A DNA stretch of 63,034 bases from Candidatus Thalassarchaeaceae archaeon (GCA_030747485.1 JASLKP010000007.1:1-63034); one strand, 5' to 3'. Positions 51,369-61,142 are shown, counted from the stretch's first letter. Made by a program: numbers and translations. Notes: generated by a model not told the origin, from the sequence alone.

Positions 51369-54300
51369 TCACCCCAGAATCGTGGCCACTCCCGTGGCGA
51401 TTACAGTCGTCAATGGTTCAGGCATTAGATAGTGCGTCGTGTCACCTTGGAAGCCCATGAGATTGAGTAATGAAAGATCTGATGCCAAGCCATTGATGCC
51501 TACGGTGGTTCCCGTTGGTATGCCACCAGTAACCTGTGCATCAATCAAGACGGCGCGGCCATCAAATACAACGCCTGCAACTTCAACATCTGCTCGAGCA
51601 TTGGCAATAATGCGACCTCCACGAACATCATCAATCTCAATAATTGGATAGCCTCCAATTGAGTGTGAATGCAGCGTTGCACTCTTCAGATTCTCTCCAG
51701 CCGTTTCCATCTGATGCAACCAGACGCCTGGTTGAGCAGGTACGTCATTGGTTCGCATATAGAGGCGACCAATTCCATTCCCACTGCTACTCACCCGCAT
51801 CCCGAAATCTTCAGTTGGTTCGATACTCATATGACTGGCAAGATTTTCTGCTAGAAGTAAGGTGTCACCACGACTATCTACAGCTCTGCCAGTGGTCGAA
51901 ATGAACAGATCCATCCCTGCTCCAGATGAAGAAAATGTGAGAGTAGGCATACCTTGGAAATCTCGAGGTTTAGTGATGTCAAATACAGTGGATGGCTCGG
52001 TTGTAAGGTTCATTTCTCGAGGTAATTCGTGTAAGAATACCGTTGCAGGCCACCATTTACCTACACTGTATCGGTGCATCTGAAGCATCAATGAATCAAT
52101 CGATAAATCTTGATTCAGTGAATTGTTTGCTTCCATTCCAACGGAAACCATTGAACCTAATGATGCAGCCATTTTGATCTTCTCTGGAATCTCTTGTAAG
52201 AGAAGTTCGTATCTTGTCGATTGGGATCTATCAAGCAATGTAGCGTGAACTGCATCTAAGTCCGTACTCATTTCATAATTACTGAAAATTGACAATTGAG
52301 GCACAACAGGTCGGTAATCAGTGGTAATTTGAGTCTCAATTTCGATGTTCGTTTCCTCACCAGGAGTAAATCCAAGCATCATCAAATGTAAATCTCGACC
52401 ATTGTAACCATTCACCTCAATCATGAATTCGGGGTTTGCAGGTTTCCATCCATCTAGTTCTATATCGATATCCCAACGATCTGTTTCCGTGAAATTCTGA
52501 TAACCGATTGAAAGGTCAATTTGTGGAGACAGGTCAGGTAACCACACTCGCAAACGGAATCCTGTTCGATTATCTGCATCCTCATCAGCTTCCATTGAGA
52601 TGCCGTGAAGCCACTCGGGTTCAGGCAAAGCCATCCGTCCTTGTTGAGCGTCAACAACCAAATCAAAACTCGTACCAGCATCTAATTCAATTCCGAAGGA
52701 AAAGTCCTCACGAGTATCTTCGACTGCACTTCCCGTTACACTTGTGACTAATCCACCAAGCATCGAATTTACACTCTCTCCAAAATCGGTGAATCCTGCG
52801 AGGAAGAATGCAATGCCAGCCAATCCCTCGTCAGTAATGAATTCAGGGACATCAAGTGAACTGGAATCATTGGCACCACCTTGTGGAACTTGGACTGCGA
52901 GACTAGATGGCAATGGATCCAACAATATGTGTGCCGATAATCCATCTGCTGGAGATTCATAGTTGGTCGTATCCATGATGACACCATGGAATGGGGAATC
53001 TCCTGGGCCTTCAAGGTACAATTCACCCCGACCATCTGGACCTGCGACACCTGGTTCTTCAGCCCCACGGAATCCCATCTCCGTAATTCCATGGACTCGG
53101 GCTGAAAGCGTGGCCTCACTGGCATTTTGGTCCTGTATGAAGAGGAAATGGTCTCCATCCATGGTCTGTGGGTCACTCGCATTGGAAATCATCAGAGATA
53201 CTGAACCAATGGGAGATTGAGAGACCCATGAGACATCATTATCGACGGCCATCGTGAAATTCCCTGGTAAGGACTCGATGACCAATGCTTGACGTTGGTT
53301 GCCTTCCTTACCCACATAGATAATCTCTGGAATATCGCGGTCAGCAACGAAGTTCAAGTCTGTGGTCGAGACATTAATTTCCAAGGTACCAGGTTGTTCT
53401 GAAATCAGAATCGATTGGTAATCAGCAGATGACAGGTTGGCCCCATCGTGTTCCATGAATAGAATCCGTATAGGATCACCTCCATCTGAACCTAAGGCGA
53501 TGTATTGAGATTGTGTTTCATTGTCATCGACAACATGGAAAGATGACAAACCAGAATGCTGTAAACTCACAGAAATTGGTACAAGTTTGTCAACAAGAAC
53601 GTCATCTCTTCCGAATACTTGTTGCATACTGGTATCATCTGCCAATAACAAGTGAGGCCCCGCAGCAACAGGTACAGTACTGGAACCCATCACTAAGGAC
53701 AATTGGGTAATGGGCATGATTTGTCTTCCAAGTTCAAAATCATCGAACATCTCTAGATGAATTGCAGTCCCCTGAGTGGCATCACCAGTACTGCCACTAA
53801 TCACATCTACAATGGCATTAGGTATGCTGTTAATCACATTTGAAATGTCTAAGAAAATATCTACAACTGCAAGTATAGTCACATCAAGAATCTGCGAAAA
53901 TACATCGAGATTGCCATCCTGTGACCCAACAGTTGCCTCATCAGAACCTCCCAACCAAAAGTCACCATACAGCACAATTCCAGTTGGAATATCTTCGGCT
54001 TGTATTTTGGTCATACGATGATCAGTAGCCACCCCTCCACGTTCAAACCAAGAGACATAATCGATTGAAGTGACTGATTGAGTCGAACGGATGAGGACTA
54101 ACGTATTCGGTCGATTGGGATCTGCAGGGTTGACTGGTAAAGTAGGGTCGTCGACGTTTGCGGTTGTATCTCTCGTGAAATTTTTGACACCAATCATCAT
54201 CGATAGACGCGTCGGTAATTGTCCAGGCAATTCGGGCGAAGTTGCACTACCAAGCATCTGGAAGCAACGTTCAATTTCGGTGGGATTTAGAGTGCCTGAT

Positions 54301-55721
54301 GGCATTCCTCGAAGCCAACCGACTGTTTCTGTGACATTTCCATAGATGCCATCATCATTTTCTGAGTAATTCTGCCGATCTTCATGGAAATGAAGCCAGA
54401 GATCCATCCGTTCATCTCCATAGTATTCGATGGTCATGAGGCCGTCTTCACCAACTGTCCCAGATCCTGTTGGCAGAATACTATCTGTTCGAATTGTCAA
54501 ATCAACAATCGAAGGTAAGCGTTCGCTACCAGCAATTGGGTGTAATGCAACCTCAAGATAGGACAGTTCCCACATCTGACGATCGTTATTGGAATCAGGT
54601 TCCGAAAAATGCCCATATCCAAAACCTGCGGAGACTCGACAATCATGTTCCAACGACGGAGCTAAATGATTCGCAGTATCGTAATGATCTGGACAAATAG
54701 TTTGACCACCATTGTCAATTTGTACCGAATACGGTGCTGCGAGTGCTGCGATGGTGATTCCTGATTCGTCAGGGTCTGAAGGGTTACCAAACGGATTCAA
54801 CAAATCAAGGATTGCGGTCACAAAACTAGTCGCTGATGAACCTAGGTCAAACCAGAATCGCTCAAATCCAACCTGTAATGCCCAATCAGTCGGTGGAATG
54901 GTGAAAAATGAATCAATAATCCACACATAGGATTCACCGGGTTCAAACGGATTGAGGCCATAGGCGAAGGGTTTCATCAACGATACTTGCAATGATTCCA
55001 TGACCTGCCACATTTGTGCTGCAGGATTGATGACATCGACCCGATATTCAATCGATGGCTCCAACCACAGTTGAGTTGGAGGTTGGCCAGCCAAACCCCA
55101 ACCATTGTTGAGATCAAAAGCAATGGTAATCCCAACTTGAATGTCAGCAATGCCATCACCATCTACGTCAATATCATGCATCAATGGAGTTGGAGAAAAG
55201 AGACTGAACAATGATGCTGAGAATGTCACTGTGGTGAATTCCTCGTGGAATGGGCCATTGTTTCGTGCCTGATATTGTACCCAAATGGTGTAATCAGTGA
55301 GGTTGACTAGTGTGGCCCAAAAGGTATCCACCCGTCCAGGATTGTCATCTCCAACCAACAGTTCAACAGGATCGGGGTGAATGACTTGTGAAGGAGTCGT
55401 AGATTGCGTACTCAACCCATTCATGGCTTCGTCGACGTGGGAAAGCGGGTCAGTACTGCTGAGTGAACGAACTCCATTTTGAACCGGTGCCAATGCATTT
55501 TGCGCTTGTAATCTAATTTGTTTACTATCCAACATGGAATCACGTTCTGCGAGAACATCGTGTAATTCCTGAATGATTCCAAAATCTTCAGCCTCAATTT
55601 GAGCAGCCTGTGTCTCTGATAATGGAGCGAGTAATGGCAAAATTAGGACCAACACCAACAGTAATGTTGTGTGCCCCCTTGTCTTGGGAGCAGCCAGAAT
55701 GAGGCGTGCGCTACCTGTCAT
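51369..55721 (-). CDS. Giant secreted protein of about 1450 residues, unknown function
   Basis: A signal peptide (TTLLLVLVLILPLLAPLSETQA) is followed by about 1400 residues rich in beta strand, Asp and Ser, without cysteine-rich domains. The N-terminal third includes hydrophobic segments near residues 295-320 (FVTAILDLLNPF) and 630-660 (VDIFLDISNVINSI) that may be amphipathic. The C-terminus ends in a weakly hydrophobic MPEPLTTVIATGVATILG with no basic stop-transfer, so a normal membrane anchor is not evident. The ATG at 55721 is preferred over a GTG at 55742. No family was recognised; its neighbours are a single-pass protein and a subtilase, which suggests an envelope or processing role. Confidence 0.8.
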   Translation of the reverse strand: MTGSARLILAAPKTRGHTTLLLVLVLILPLLAPLSETQAAQIEAEDFGIIQELHDVLAERDSMLDSKQIRLQAQNALAPVQNGVRSLSSTDPLSHVDEAMNGLSTQSTTPSQVIHPDPVELLVGDDNPGRVDTFWATLVNLTDYTIWVQYQARNNGPFHEEFTTVTFSASLFSLFSPTPLMHDIDVDGDGIADIQVGITIAFDLNNGWGLAGQPPTQLWLEPSIEYRVDVINPAAQMWQVMESLQVSLMKPFAYGLNPFEPGESYVWIIDSFFTIPPTDWALQVGFERFWFDLGSSATSFVTAILDLLNPFGNPSDPDESGITIAALAAPYSVQIDNGGQTICPDHYDTANHLAPSLEHDCRVSAGFGYGHFSEPDSNNDRQMWELSYLEVALHPIAGSERLPSIVDLTIRTDSILPTGSGTVGEDGLMTIEYYGDERMDLWLHFHEDRQNYSENDDGIYGNVTETVGWLRGMPSGTLNPTEIERCFQMLGSATSPELPGQLPTRLSMMIGVKNFTRDTTANVDDPTLPVNPADPNRPNTLVLIRSTQSVTSIDYVSWFERGGVATDHRMTKIQAEDIPTGIVLYGDFWLGGSDEATVGSQDGNLDVFSQILDVTILAVVDIFLDISNVINSIPNAIVDVISGSTGDATQGTAIHLEMFDDFELGRQIMPITQLSLVMGSSTVPVAAGPHLLLADDTSMQQVFGRDDVLVDKLVPISVSLQHSGLSSFHVVDDNETQSQYIALGSDGGDPIRILFMEHDGANLSSADYQSILISEQPGTLEINVSTTDLNFVADRDIPEIIYVGKEGNQRQALVIESLPGNFTMAVDNDVSWVSQSPIGSVSLMISNASDPQTMDGDHFLFIQDQNASEATLSARVHGITEMGFRGAEEPGVAGPDGRGELYLEGPGDSPFHGVIMDTTNYESPADGLSAHILLDPLPSSLAVQVPQGGANDSSSLDVPEFITDEGLAGIAFFLAGFTDFGESVNSMLGGLVTSVTGSAVEDTREDFSFGIELDAGTSFDLVVDAQQGRMALPEPEWLHGISMEADEDADNRTGFRLRVWLPDLSPQIDLSIGYQNFTETDRWDIDIELDGWKPANPEFMIEVNGYNGRDLHLMMLGFTPGEETNIEIETQITTDYRPVVPQLSIFSNYEMSTDLDAVHATLLDRSQSTRYELLLQEIPEKIKMAASLGSMVSVGMEANNSLNQDLSIDSLMLQMHRYSVGKWWPATVFLHELPREMNLTTEPSTVFDITKPRDFQGMPTLTFSSSGAGMDLFISTTGRAVDSRGDTLLLAENLASHMSIEPTEDFGMRVSSSGNGIGRLYMRTNDVPAQPGVWLHQMETAGENLKSATLHSHSIGGYPIIEIDDVRGGRIIANARADVEVAGVVFDGRAVLIDAQVTGGIPTGTTVGINGLASDLSLLNLMGFQGDTTHYLMPEPLTTVIATGVATILG

Positions 55722-55772
55722 CTGAACTATACTGGACCCCACACCGCCTAAAGGCTGTTCTACAGTTGTTCG

Positions 55773-55800
55773 CGAGGTCCCTGCGTTAGCAGGGGCCTCG
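55773..55800 (-). terminator. Long hairpin at the end of the PKD-domain surface gene
   Basis: A 12-position stem with one mismatch on the minus-strand RNA and a four-base loop starts one base after the stop codon at 55802. It lacks a T-run. Its position suggests a 3'-end or processing element. Confidence 0.5.
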
Positions 55801-55801
55801 G

Positions 55802-58189
55802 TTAACGTCGGATGATGTTGCGTTCACCACAATTTGGGCAATCAATCTGAGCTTCTTGAAGGTCGGTTGGCATGTCAACAGCATAACGCTCGGAACAGCC
55901 ACTGCAAACGCCTACCATTTCTGTCGTTCCTGTTGGTTCTTCTGTAGGGGCTGGCGCTTCTTCTTGTGGTGCTTCCTTATCCACAATTTCACTCAGAACC
56001 CCTGGCAATTCAATTCCGCTAGAGATGACGGTTCCTTTTGAGACCGAATCTGGAATTTCAACACCTGCACGGCTGCTTGGAACTGTTTGTGTTTCTGCTT
56101 TCGGTTCTGGTTCCGATTCTGGTTCGGGGTCTTCAAATGCATCGAGAAGTCCTGCATCTGCTACACCTGTCGTGGCGGATTGAAGCTGCCCCGCCCCATA
56201 TCCGCTGCCAACACCTGCAATCTGAGAAATTTCATCCACTGAACCTCGAGCCGAGAAACCACTTGATTCTCGATTTTGGAACATCGAAAGTTGTTCATCT
56301 CGATCTGGTTGATGGGCAGATTTGGCTTCTTCTTCAGCACGTCGAGCCGCTTCTACTGCCATCATTTCTTGATGTTGTTGTCGACTTTGATAACTACGGA
56401 AGAGGAAGAAACCTCCAGCGATTAATGCAATGGCAACTAAGCCACCGATTGAATATACAATCAAACTACTGGTCGAAGATTCACTGGATGGTTGAGCCTC
56501 AACAACAACAAGATGTTCCTTTGAAAATGTCAAGTTTTCTTGATTGGTTACAGTCGCTGTGATGTAGTATGTCCCTGCCTTGTCGAATGTCCATTCAACA
56601 AGAGCGCCGCTGGCCTCTGCATCATCGGTTGCAGTTCCAATTGAATCCTCGTTCTCATTGTGATTAAAATCCCACGACCAACTCAATGTTGCTGATTCAG
56701 GATCATTTGCGCCAACTGTCCAACTCTTACTCTCTCCAACCATGACTTCTGAAGGGCCAGTAATCGTATCCATTTCTGGAGGCGTGATGTCTCTAACATT
56801 CACAATGATAGACATTGAACCACTCCAACCAGATTCATCGTAAGCACGCAGTTCAATCGTGTGATTGCCTCCTTCTGAGAAGGCATGTGTGAATGTATTC
56901 TGTGTACCATTGTCTGATTGATCTAATACACCATCAACACGCCATTCCTCTGTTCGGATTTGGTGATTATCTGTGGATGAACTGGTGAGTGTGAATGATT
57001 CCCCATAGCCGCGAATAATATTGGAACCACCCGCGATGATTGCGACGGGAGCAGTGGTATCTTGCACATCAAACATCATCGAGGATACGTCAGTTCTTCC
57101 ATCTGTTCCGTGTGCCCGTAATTGAATACTATAATTGCCAGGAGCAGACCAAGAGGTTTCAGCCCAATTTCCAGTGGTATCAATTGACCCATCAGAATCC
57201 AAATCCCATTCATAGGCACTCGTATCCACTTGGTTGGAAAGATTGGGTGTACTGTTTGCTGAAACGGTGATGCTTTCGCCTACATCAATACCCATACTGG
57301 TCGCGCTGGAAATCGTAGCATCAAGAATAGGCAAAATTGTCACGACAACAGTGAGGGTCGCAGCAGTGAGACCGTCGCCGCCACCATTGGGACCTTGCTC
57401 ATTATCTGCATACAGATACAACGGCTGTTCTGCATGAGTCGCATCGACAGTGTAGGTCACAGTCGTATCAGAAGTCAGTTGGAGTATATCTGCTCCAGAA
57501 ACTCTGAATTCTGGTGAATTTCCATCAAGATAACTCTGACGTTGAGATTCAGTCAGTAAGAAAATATCCGGGTCACCATTCATTGGAATTCCTCGAATGT
57601 TGAGGGCTGTTCCTTCATCCAAGGTTAGCAATGCAGAATCCAACAGTAAGGCATGGTCGTTCACGCCGAGGTCAATGAGTCCATCATGAAGGGTCCACAT
57701 ACTGGTTGAAGGGAAGGTAATCTCCAGATTAATGGTGAGTGCACTACCACCTTGCGCACCTTGTCCATCATCGCCTACGTGAGCCATATTGTCGATGACA
57801 ACAAACCAGTTTGTGGCAGATTGATCGGTGGGGACTGTCCAATGCCAAATAGCACTACCAACGAGATTCTCAAACACGGTTTCTTCTGCCCAAATGGTGG
57901 AGGAACGATAGGATTGTTCGTTAGAATAAACGGGCAATGAATTTGCTTTGAACACCAAGAAGTCAAAGTTTGCATTTGCATCCAATTCAAATTCAATCAC
58001 AGTTCCTGGTGATTGTATGCCTAAGGCGACTTGCTCACATGCTTGATCATTGACAGTAAATTGGCCAGGCAATGCACTGATGTCAGTGGTTCCACAAGAG
58101 ACAGCTCTGCCGTCTGCTCCCGTCGCTAATGGAATAGAGGAAATGACAAGCAGTAACGCGATGACGAGGGTGCTTCGCGCGCGAGGCAT
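55802..58189 (-). CDS. PKD-domain surface protein with TM and cytoplasmic zinc ribbon
   Basis: 795 residues from the ATG at 58189. A signal peptide is followed by an N-terminal beta domain and two or three PKD-type domains (about 290-560) with YEWDLDSDGSIDT and SWSWDFNHNENED blocks. A membrane helix near 575-597 (IVYSIGGLVAIALIAGGFF) leads to a cytoplasmic tail. The tail has a helical AARRAEEEAKSAHQ stretch, a Pro/Glu-rich linker (DPEPESEPEPK) and a terminal four-cysteine zinc ribbon (CSGCSER...CPNCGERN). The layout parallels the 899-residue CARDB protein at 24.4-27.1 kb. It probably links outside binding to a cytoplasmic partner. Confidence 0.83.
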   Translation of the reverse strand: MPRARSTLVIALLLVISSIPLATGADGRAVSCGTTDISALPGQFTVNDQACEQVALGIQSPGTVIEFELDANANFDFLVFKANSLPVYSNEQSYRSSTIWAEETVFENLVGSAIWHWTVPTDQSATNWFVVIDNMAHVGDDGQGAQGGSALTINLEITFPSTSMWTLHDGLIDLGVNDHALLLDSALLTLDEGTALNIRGIPMNGDPDIFLLTESQRQSYLDGNSPEFRVSGADILQLTSDTTVTYTVDATHAEQPLYLYADNEQGPNGGGDGLTAATLTVVVTILPILDATISSATSMGIDVGESITVSANSTPNLSNQVDTSAYEWDLDSDGSIDTTGNWAETSWSAPGNYSIQLRAHGTDGRTDVSSMMFDVQDTTAPVAIIAGGSNIIRGYGESFTLTSSSTDNHQIRTEEWRVDGVLDQSDNGTQNTFTHAFSEGGNHTIELRAYDESGWSGSMSIIVNVRDITPPEMDTITGPSEVMVGESKSWTVGANDPESATLSWSWDFNHNENEDSIGTATDDAEASGALVEWTFDKAGTYYITATVTNQENLTFSKEHLVVVEAQPSSESSTSSLIVYSIGGLVAIALIAGGFFLFRSYQSRQQHQEMMAVEAARRAEEEAKSAHQPDRDEQLSMFQNRESSGFSARGSVDEISQIAGVGSGYGAGQLQSATTGVADAGLLDAFEDPEPESEPEPKAETQTVPSSRAGVEIPDSVSKGTVISSGIELPGVLSEIVDKEAPQEEAPAPTEEPTGTTEMVGVCSGCSERYAVDMPTDLQEAQIDCPNCGERNIIRR

Positions 58190-58238
58190 AACCACCGGTC
58201 GGCTCAATCACCTTTCAAAGTCGCCCATTCGGGTGCAA

Positions 58239-59354
58239 CTACAACTGTACTGGGTTCCAACCCTCTTCCTGTCGAAAATGATGAGTGATATTGCCTTCAG
58301 AATCGACCTCAAATCGGTCTCCATCACACGTTGCAATTACCGGTCCAGAGAACTGTTCTCTGGCTTCACTCACCGATAGAGACAGGCGATCAAGGCGACT
58401 GGAGTAATGAGTCATTGCCAAAGCACCAGCCTTGCATAATGTAGCGTGACGCGCTGCGTCTGCAGCAGTTGAATGGTGATATTCTGTCGCTTTCTGTTGA
58501 TTATCAGATAAGAAGGTGGCTTCATGTAGCAACAAATCAGGTGGTGATGGCAACATTCCCGGTTGGAATCCAAGAGGTCCATAGGCAGTATCACCACTGA
58601 CCATGATGCTTCGTCCTAGTCGAGTTTCTCCACGGAATTCAGAACCAGACAGTGTTTCGCCGTTGTGTTCGATATCGCTGCCTTCTGCAAGACGTGAAAT
58701 CTGCTCCGAACTCAATCCCAAGTTATCTGCTCGTTTACGGTCAAACTTCCCGACGCGTTTCTGTGTTGCAATATGATAGCCGCAAGAAGGAACACCATGA
58801 TGGGTGGGTACGATTGTAATCGTCACATCATCAAGTGGTTGAACGGGTGAAGTAATCGGATGTTCATTCTCCATTGGAATGAGAACCCAATCAATTGGAT
58901 AACTCATCTCATCATCACGGCTACCAAGCAATTGCCATTGCATGAACAAAATCGCAAGATCCGTGGAAGAAATACCACTATCTGATGGAGGAATTTCTCC
59001 AGGATGATGTGTAACCCAATCAATCGCCTCTTGTGTGCTTGGCCCCATCACTGTCAATGGTTCGCGACGACCGTCTAATGACAACGTTTGCAACAGTGGA
59101 AGAACGCCCCATGTATGATCAAGATGTCCATGTGTGAGCATGATTGCACGTAATCGAGAGACCCGTGTTCGGCGTTGTGAACCACTGGCTTTCAATGCTC
59201 GATTGTGATACAGAATGCGTTGCTGCATACCTTCCCCGCAATCGATGAGAGCAAGCCCTCCAGGTGTGTCAATGACTGAACCGGAGACTGAACGACCATG
59301 AGCGAAGCGGGCGCTAGATGTGCCCAGCACATGTAGTTCCAACACTCGAATCAC
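58239..59354 (-). CDS. rnz: RNase Z-like metallo-beta-lactamase (tRNA 3' endonuclease)
   Basis: 371 residues, an RNase Z of the short type, somewhat longer than the usual 300 or so. The metal site is complete: HGHLDH at 75-80 (TWGVLPLL follows), the phosphodiesterase aspartate in VSGDTAYGPLG, the LLHEATFLSD block and a late histidine in MTHYSSRLD. It would cut tRNA precursors after the discriminator base. It ends an apparent operon with eL15 and a PRC-barrel protein. The start is a GTG at 59354; a GTG three codons downstream is possible. In this window the single tRNA gene encodes its own CCA end. Confidence 0.9.
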   Translation of the reverse strand: MIRVLELHVLGTSSARFAHGRSVSGSVIDTPGGLALIDCGEGMQQRILYHNRALKASGSQRRTRVSRLRAIMLTHGHLDHTWGVLPLLQTLSLDGRREPLTVMGPSTQEAIDWVTHHPGEIPPSDSGISSTDLAILFMQWQLLGSRDDEMSYPIDWVLIPMENEHPITSPVQPLDDVTITIVPTHHGVPSCGYHIATQKRVGKFDRKRADNLGLSSEQISRLAEGSDIEHNGETLSGSEFRGETRLGRSIMVSGDTAYGPLGFQPGMLPSPPDLLLHEATFLSDNQQKATEYHHSTAADAARHATLCKAGALAMTHYSSRLDRLSLSVSEAREQFSGPVIATCDGDRFEVDSEGNITHHFRQEEGWNPVQL

Positions 59355-59424
59355 TCGCCAATCAATCGGTCAGAACGCCGCTTCCGCAGCCCTCTGCCGG
59401 TATTTGCGAGAAACTCATCCCCTA

Positions 59425-59688
59425 TCAAGGGTTCACGGGATTCTTCGGAATCTGCGTAGGTGGGAACCATCGCAGTAAGACCACATCCTCGATGGCTCGA
59501 ATCCAACGCCATGGAATGGCGATATGTACGCGATCTTCGACTAAATTCTCTGGAGGGTTCATCACAAAGATATGCGTACACGACCACAAATCGACATCGA
59601 CGACAGTATCATGGACATTTCCAAGATATCGGCCATCTGGTAAGATGACCGGCATCCCTCTTAATTCGGAAGATGCGGATTCGCCCAT
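59425..59688 (-). CDS. PRC-barrel domain protein
   Basis: 87 residues from the ATG at 59688. The region GMPVILPDGRYLGNVHDTVVDVDLWSC, then IAIPWRWIRAIEDVVLL, fits a PRC-barrel, a small beta fold found in photosynthetic reaction-centre H subunits and in RimM, where it binds ribosomal protein. Stand-alone copies are frequent in archaea and of unknown function. It lies between eL15 and RNase Z on the same strand, so a role in RNA or ribosome maturation is suggested. Confidence 0.75.
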   Translation of the reverse strand: MGESASSELRGMPVILPDGRYLGNVHDTVVDVDLWSCTHIFVMNPPENLVEDRVHIAIPWRWIRAIEDVVLLRWFPPTQIPKNPVNP

Positions 59689-59739
59689 CAGATAGAACGG
59701 AAGCACAGGGCTCCATCAACCTTCGGCAACAATCGAGGC

Positions 59740-60330
59740 TTACTTGCCGCGATTTTGGTTTGCACGTAGAGATGGACGAATCTTCTCAGCGCCCTTGCCC
59801 TTCTTGCGTAGACCACGACCACGGCGGCCAGCACTGGTCTTGCCACGGTGAACGCGGCCAGTGTGTCGGCGGTCAGCAACCCATCCCAACTGCTTGTCAG
59901 CTTGGATTACAGGGTGGCTTGGGTCGAGAAGAATGACTTCGAAGAACTTGTTCTTTCCATCTTCACCAACCCAATATGAGTTGAGAACCTCAAGGTTCGG
60001 GAACTTGCGTGCTACACGCTCTTCGGCCAATCGCTGCGTGCTCTTGGCCATGGTAATTTTCAGCATACCTGCCTTGGATGGCTTGCGCTTCATGTTGATC
60101 TTAGACTTGCGAAGACCACCACGACGAATGCGGGTACGAACCATGACAACACCTTGCTTTGCCTTGTATCCTAAACGACGTGCTGCGTCCAAGCGAGTAG
60201 GCTTCTCAATGCGGTTGATGACCGGGTCACGGCGCCATTGTGCCATGCGGTCTCGACGGTAATCATAGGGAAGAGCATCCTTTGGGCGTCTCCACGTTTC
60301 GCGGACTGCGTGATGCAATGAACGTACCAT
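59740..60330 (-). CDS. rpl15e: 50S ribosomal protein eL15
   Basis: 196 residues, standard for eL15, which is shared by archaea and eukaryotes but not bacteria. Conserved blocks are RRDPVINRIEKPTRLDAAR, RLGYKAKQGVVMVRTRIRRG, EERVARKFPNLEVLNSYWVG and the basic C-terminus GRRGRGLRKKGKGAEK. The ATG at 60330 follows GGTGAG at a good spacing; a GTG at 60339 is less likely. It is the first gene of the eL15-PRC-RNase Z group. Confidence 0.97.
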   Translation of the reverse strand: MVRSLHHAVRETWRRPKDALPYDYRRDRMAQWRRDPVINRIEKPTRLDAARRLGYKAKQGVVMVRTRIRRGGLRKSKINMKRKPSKAGMLKITMAKSTQRLAEERVARKFPNLEVLNSYWVGEDGKNKFFEVILLDPSHPVIQADKQLGWVADRRHTGRVHRGKTSAGRRGRGLRKKGKGAEKIRPSLRANQNRGK

Positions 60331-60397
60331 GATACTCACCTTGAAGCAACTCGCCGACCTGCTTCCCCTATATGAGCGTCCCGCTATTTACGGAAGG

Positions 60398-60412
60398 CCC
60401 CCCGTAGGGGGG
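60398..60412 (-). terminator. Perfect C6-GTA-G6 hairpin after the 232-residue membrane protein gene
   Basis: Six C and six G residues flank a GTA loop, seven bases after the stop at 60419 on the minus strand. No T-run follows. It is one of the gene-border hairpins with a three-base loop. Confidence 0.5.
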
Positions 60413-60418
60413 ATTGGC

Positions 60419-61117
60419 TCAAACCTTGAGGCAGAGGCCGATTCCGGCTAGGCTACCCATGTAAAATCCGATTCCGGCAAAATCGTGTACTGCAATCGAT
60501 ATGCCTTCAAATGATTCTGATGATGCAACTGAACAAACCATGAACAATCCGAAATAAACCAGATGCAGGATTCCAACGATTAGAGGATGCTTCTTGAGAA
60601 GAAGAAGTACGCCTGAGATTATCGCGAATAGCAGGTAAACAACTGGTGAGAACATACCAAGCATGATGGCTATACCAATGAGGCCTAGGTCACCCATATC
60701 ATCGGCGTCTCCGCCATCTTCTCCTGCCGCTTCACCGAGATCGCCCATGTAGCCGATCATCTCAAAACCACTTACTGTGAATCCCATGAAGGAAATGTAC
60801 GGCATGACTAGGCTCAGTACAATGACACCAACAGCGACCCAAGGAGCAATCATTCGCTTCTTTGCCTCTTCTGGTACTGGAAGAGTTCCATATGCTGATG
60901 GTTGTGCCATCATCATGTCACCTGCGGGCGCAGATACTTGCATTGCAGGGGCGGGTGCCATTGCTGGAGCGGCTGCCATTGCTGGACCTGCAAAATCAGG
61001 GTAATGCTGCTGTGTGTAACTCTGTGCGTCGTGGGCTTGGTAGCCTTGTGCAATCAATGAATCATAGTATGTCTGTGCATCCATGTCTATCAAATTGGCG
61101 AAATAGACATTCGACAT
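60419..61117 (-). CDS. Membrane protein with Ala/Pro/Met-rich linker, unknown function
   Basis: 232 residues. A cytoplasmic N-terminal segment DAQTYYDSLIAQGYQAHDAQ is followed by a low-complexity Ala/Pro/Met linker (about 45-80). Four hydrophobic segments follow, near 90-112, 145-172, 180-197 and 205-230, with an acidic extracytoplasmic loop (EDGGDADDMGDLG). No family was recognised. A TATA-like CTAAATAT at 61143-61150 lies about 28 bases from the ATG, so it is probably leaderless and transcribed separately from tRNA-Tyr upstream. Confidence 0.7.
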   Translation of the reverse strand: MSNVYFANLIDMDAQTYYDSLIAQGYQAHDAQSYTQQHYPDFAGPAMAAAPAMAPAPAMQVSAPAGDMMMAQPSAYGTLPVPEEAKKRMIAPWVAVGVIVLSLVMPYISFMGFTVSGFEMIGYMGDLGEAAGEDGGDADDMGDLGLIGIAIMLGMFSPVVYLLFAIISGVLLLLKKHPLIVGILHLVYFGLFMVCSVASSESFEGISIAVHDFAGIGFYMGSLAGIGLCLKV

Positions 61118-61142
61118 AATGGTTCTCTACGAGAAATCCGGC

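Noticed and set aside
55773..55800. Classical intrinsic terminator after the PKD gene
   Set aside because: The stem is strong, but no T-run follows, and archaeal termination depends on T-runs more than on hairpins. Reported as a hairpin of uncertain role.
59351..59587. 78-residue minus-strand frame between the PRC-barrel and RNase Z genes
   Set aside because: It overlaps the PRC-barrel gene in another frame, has no recognisable domain and looks like a shadow.
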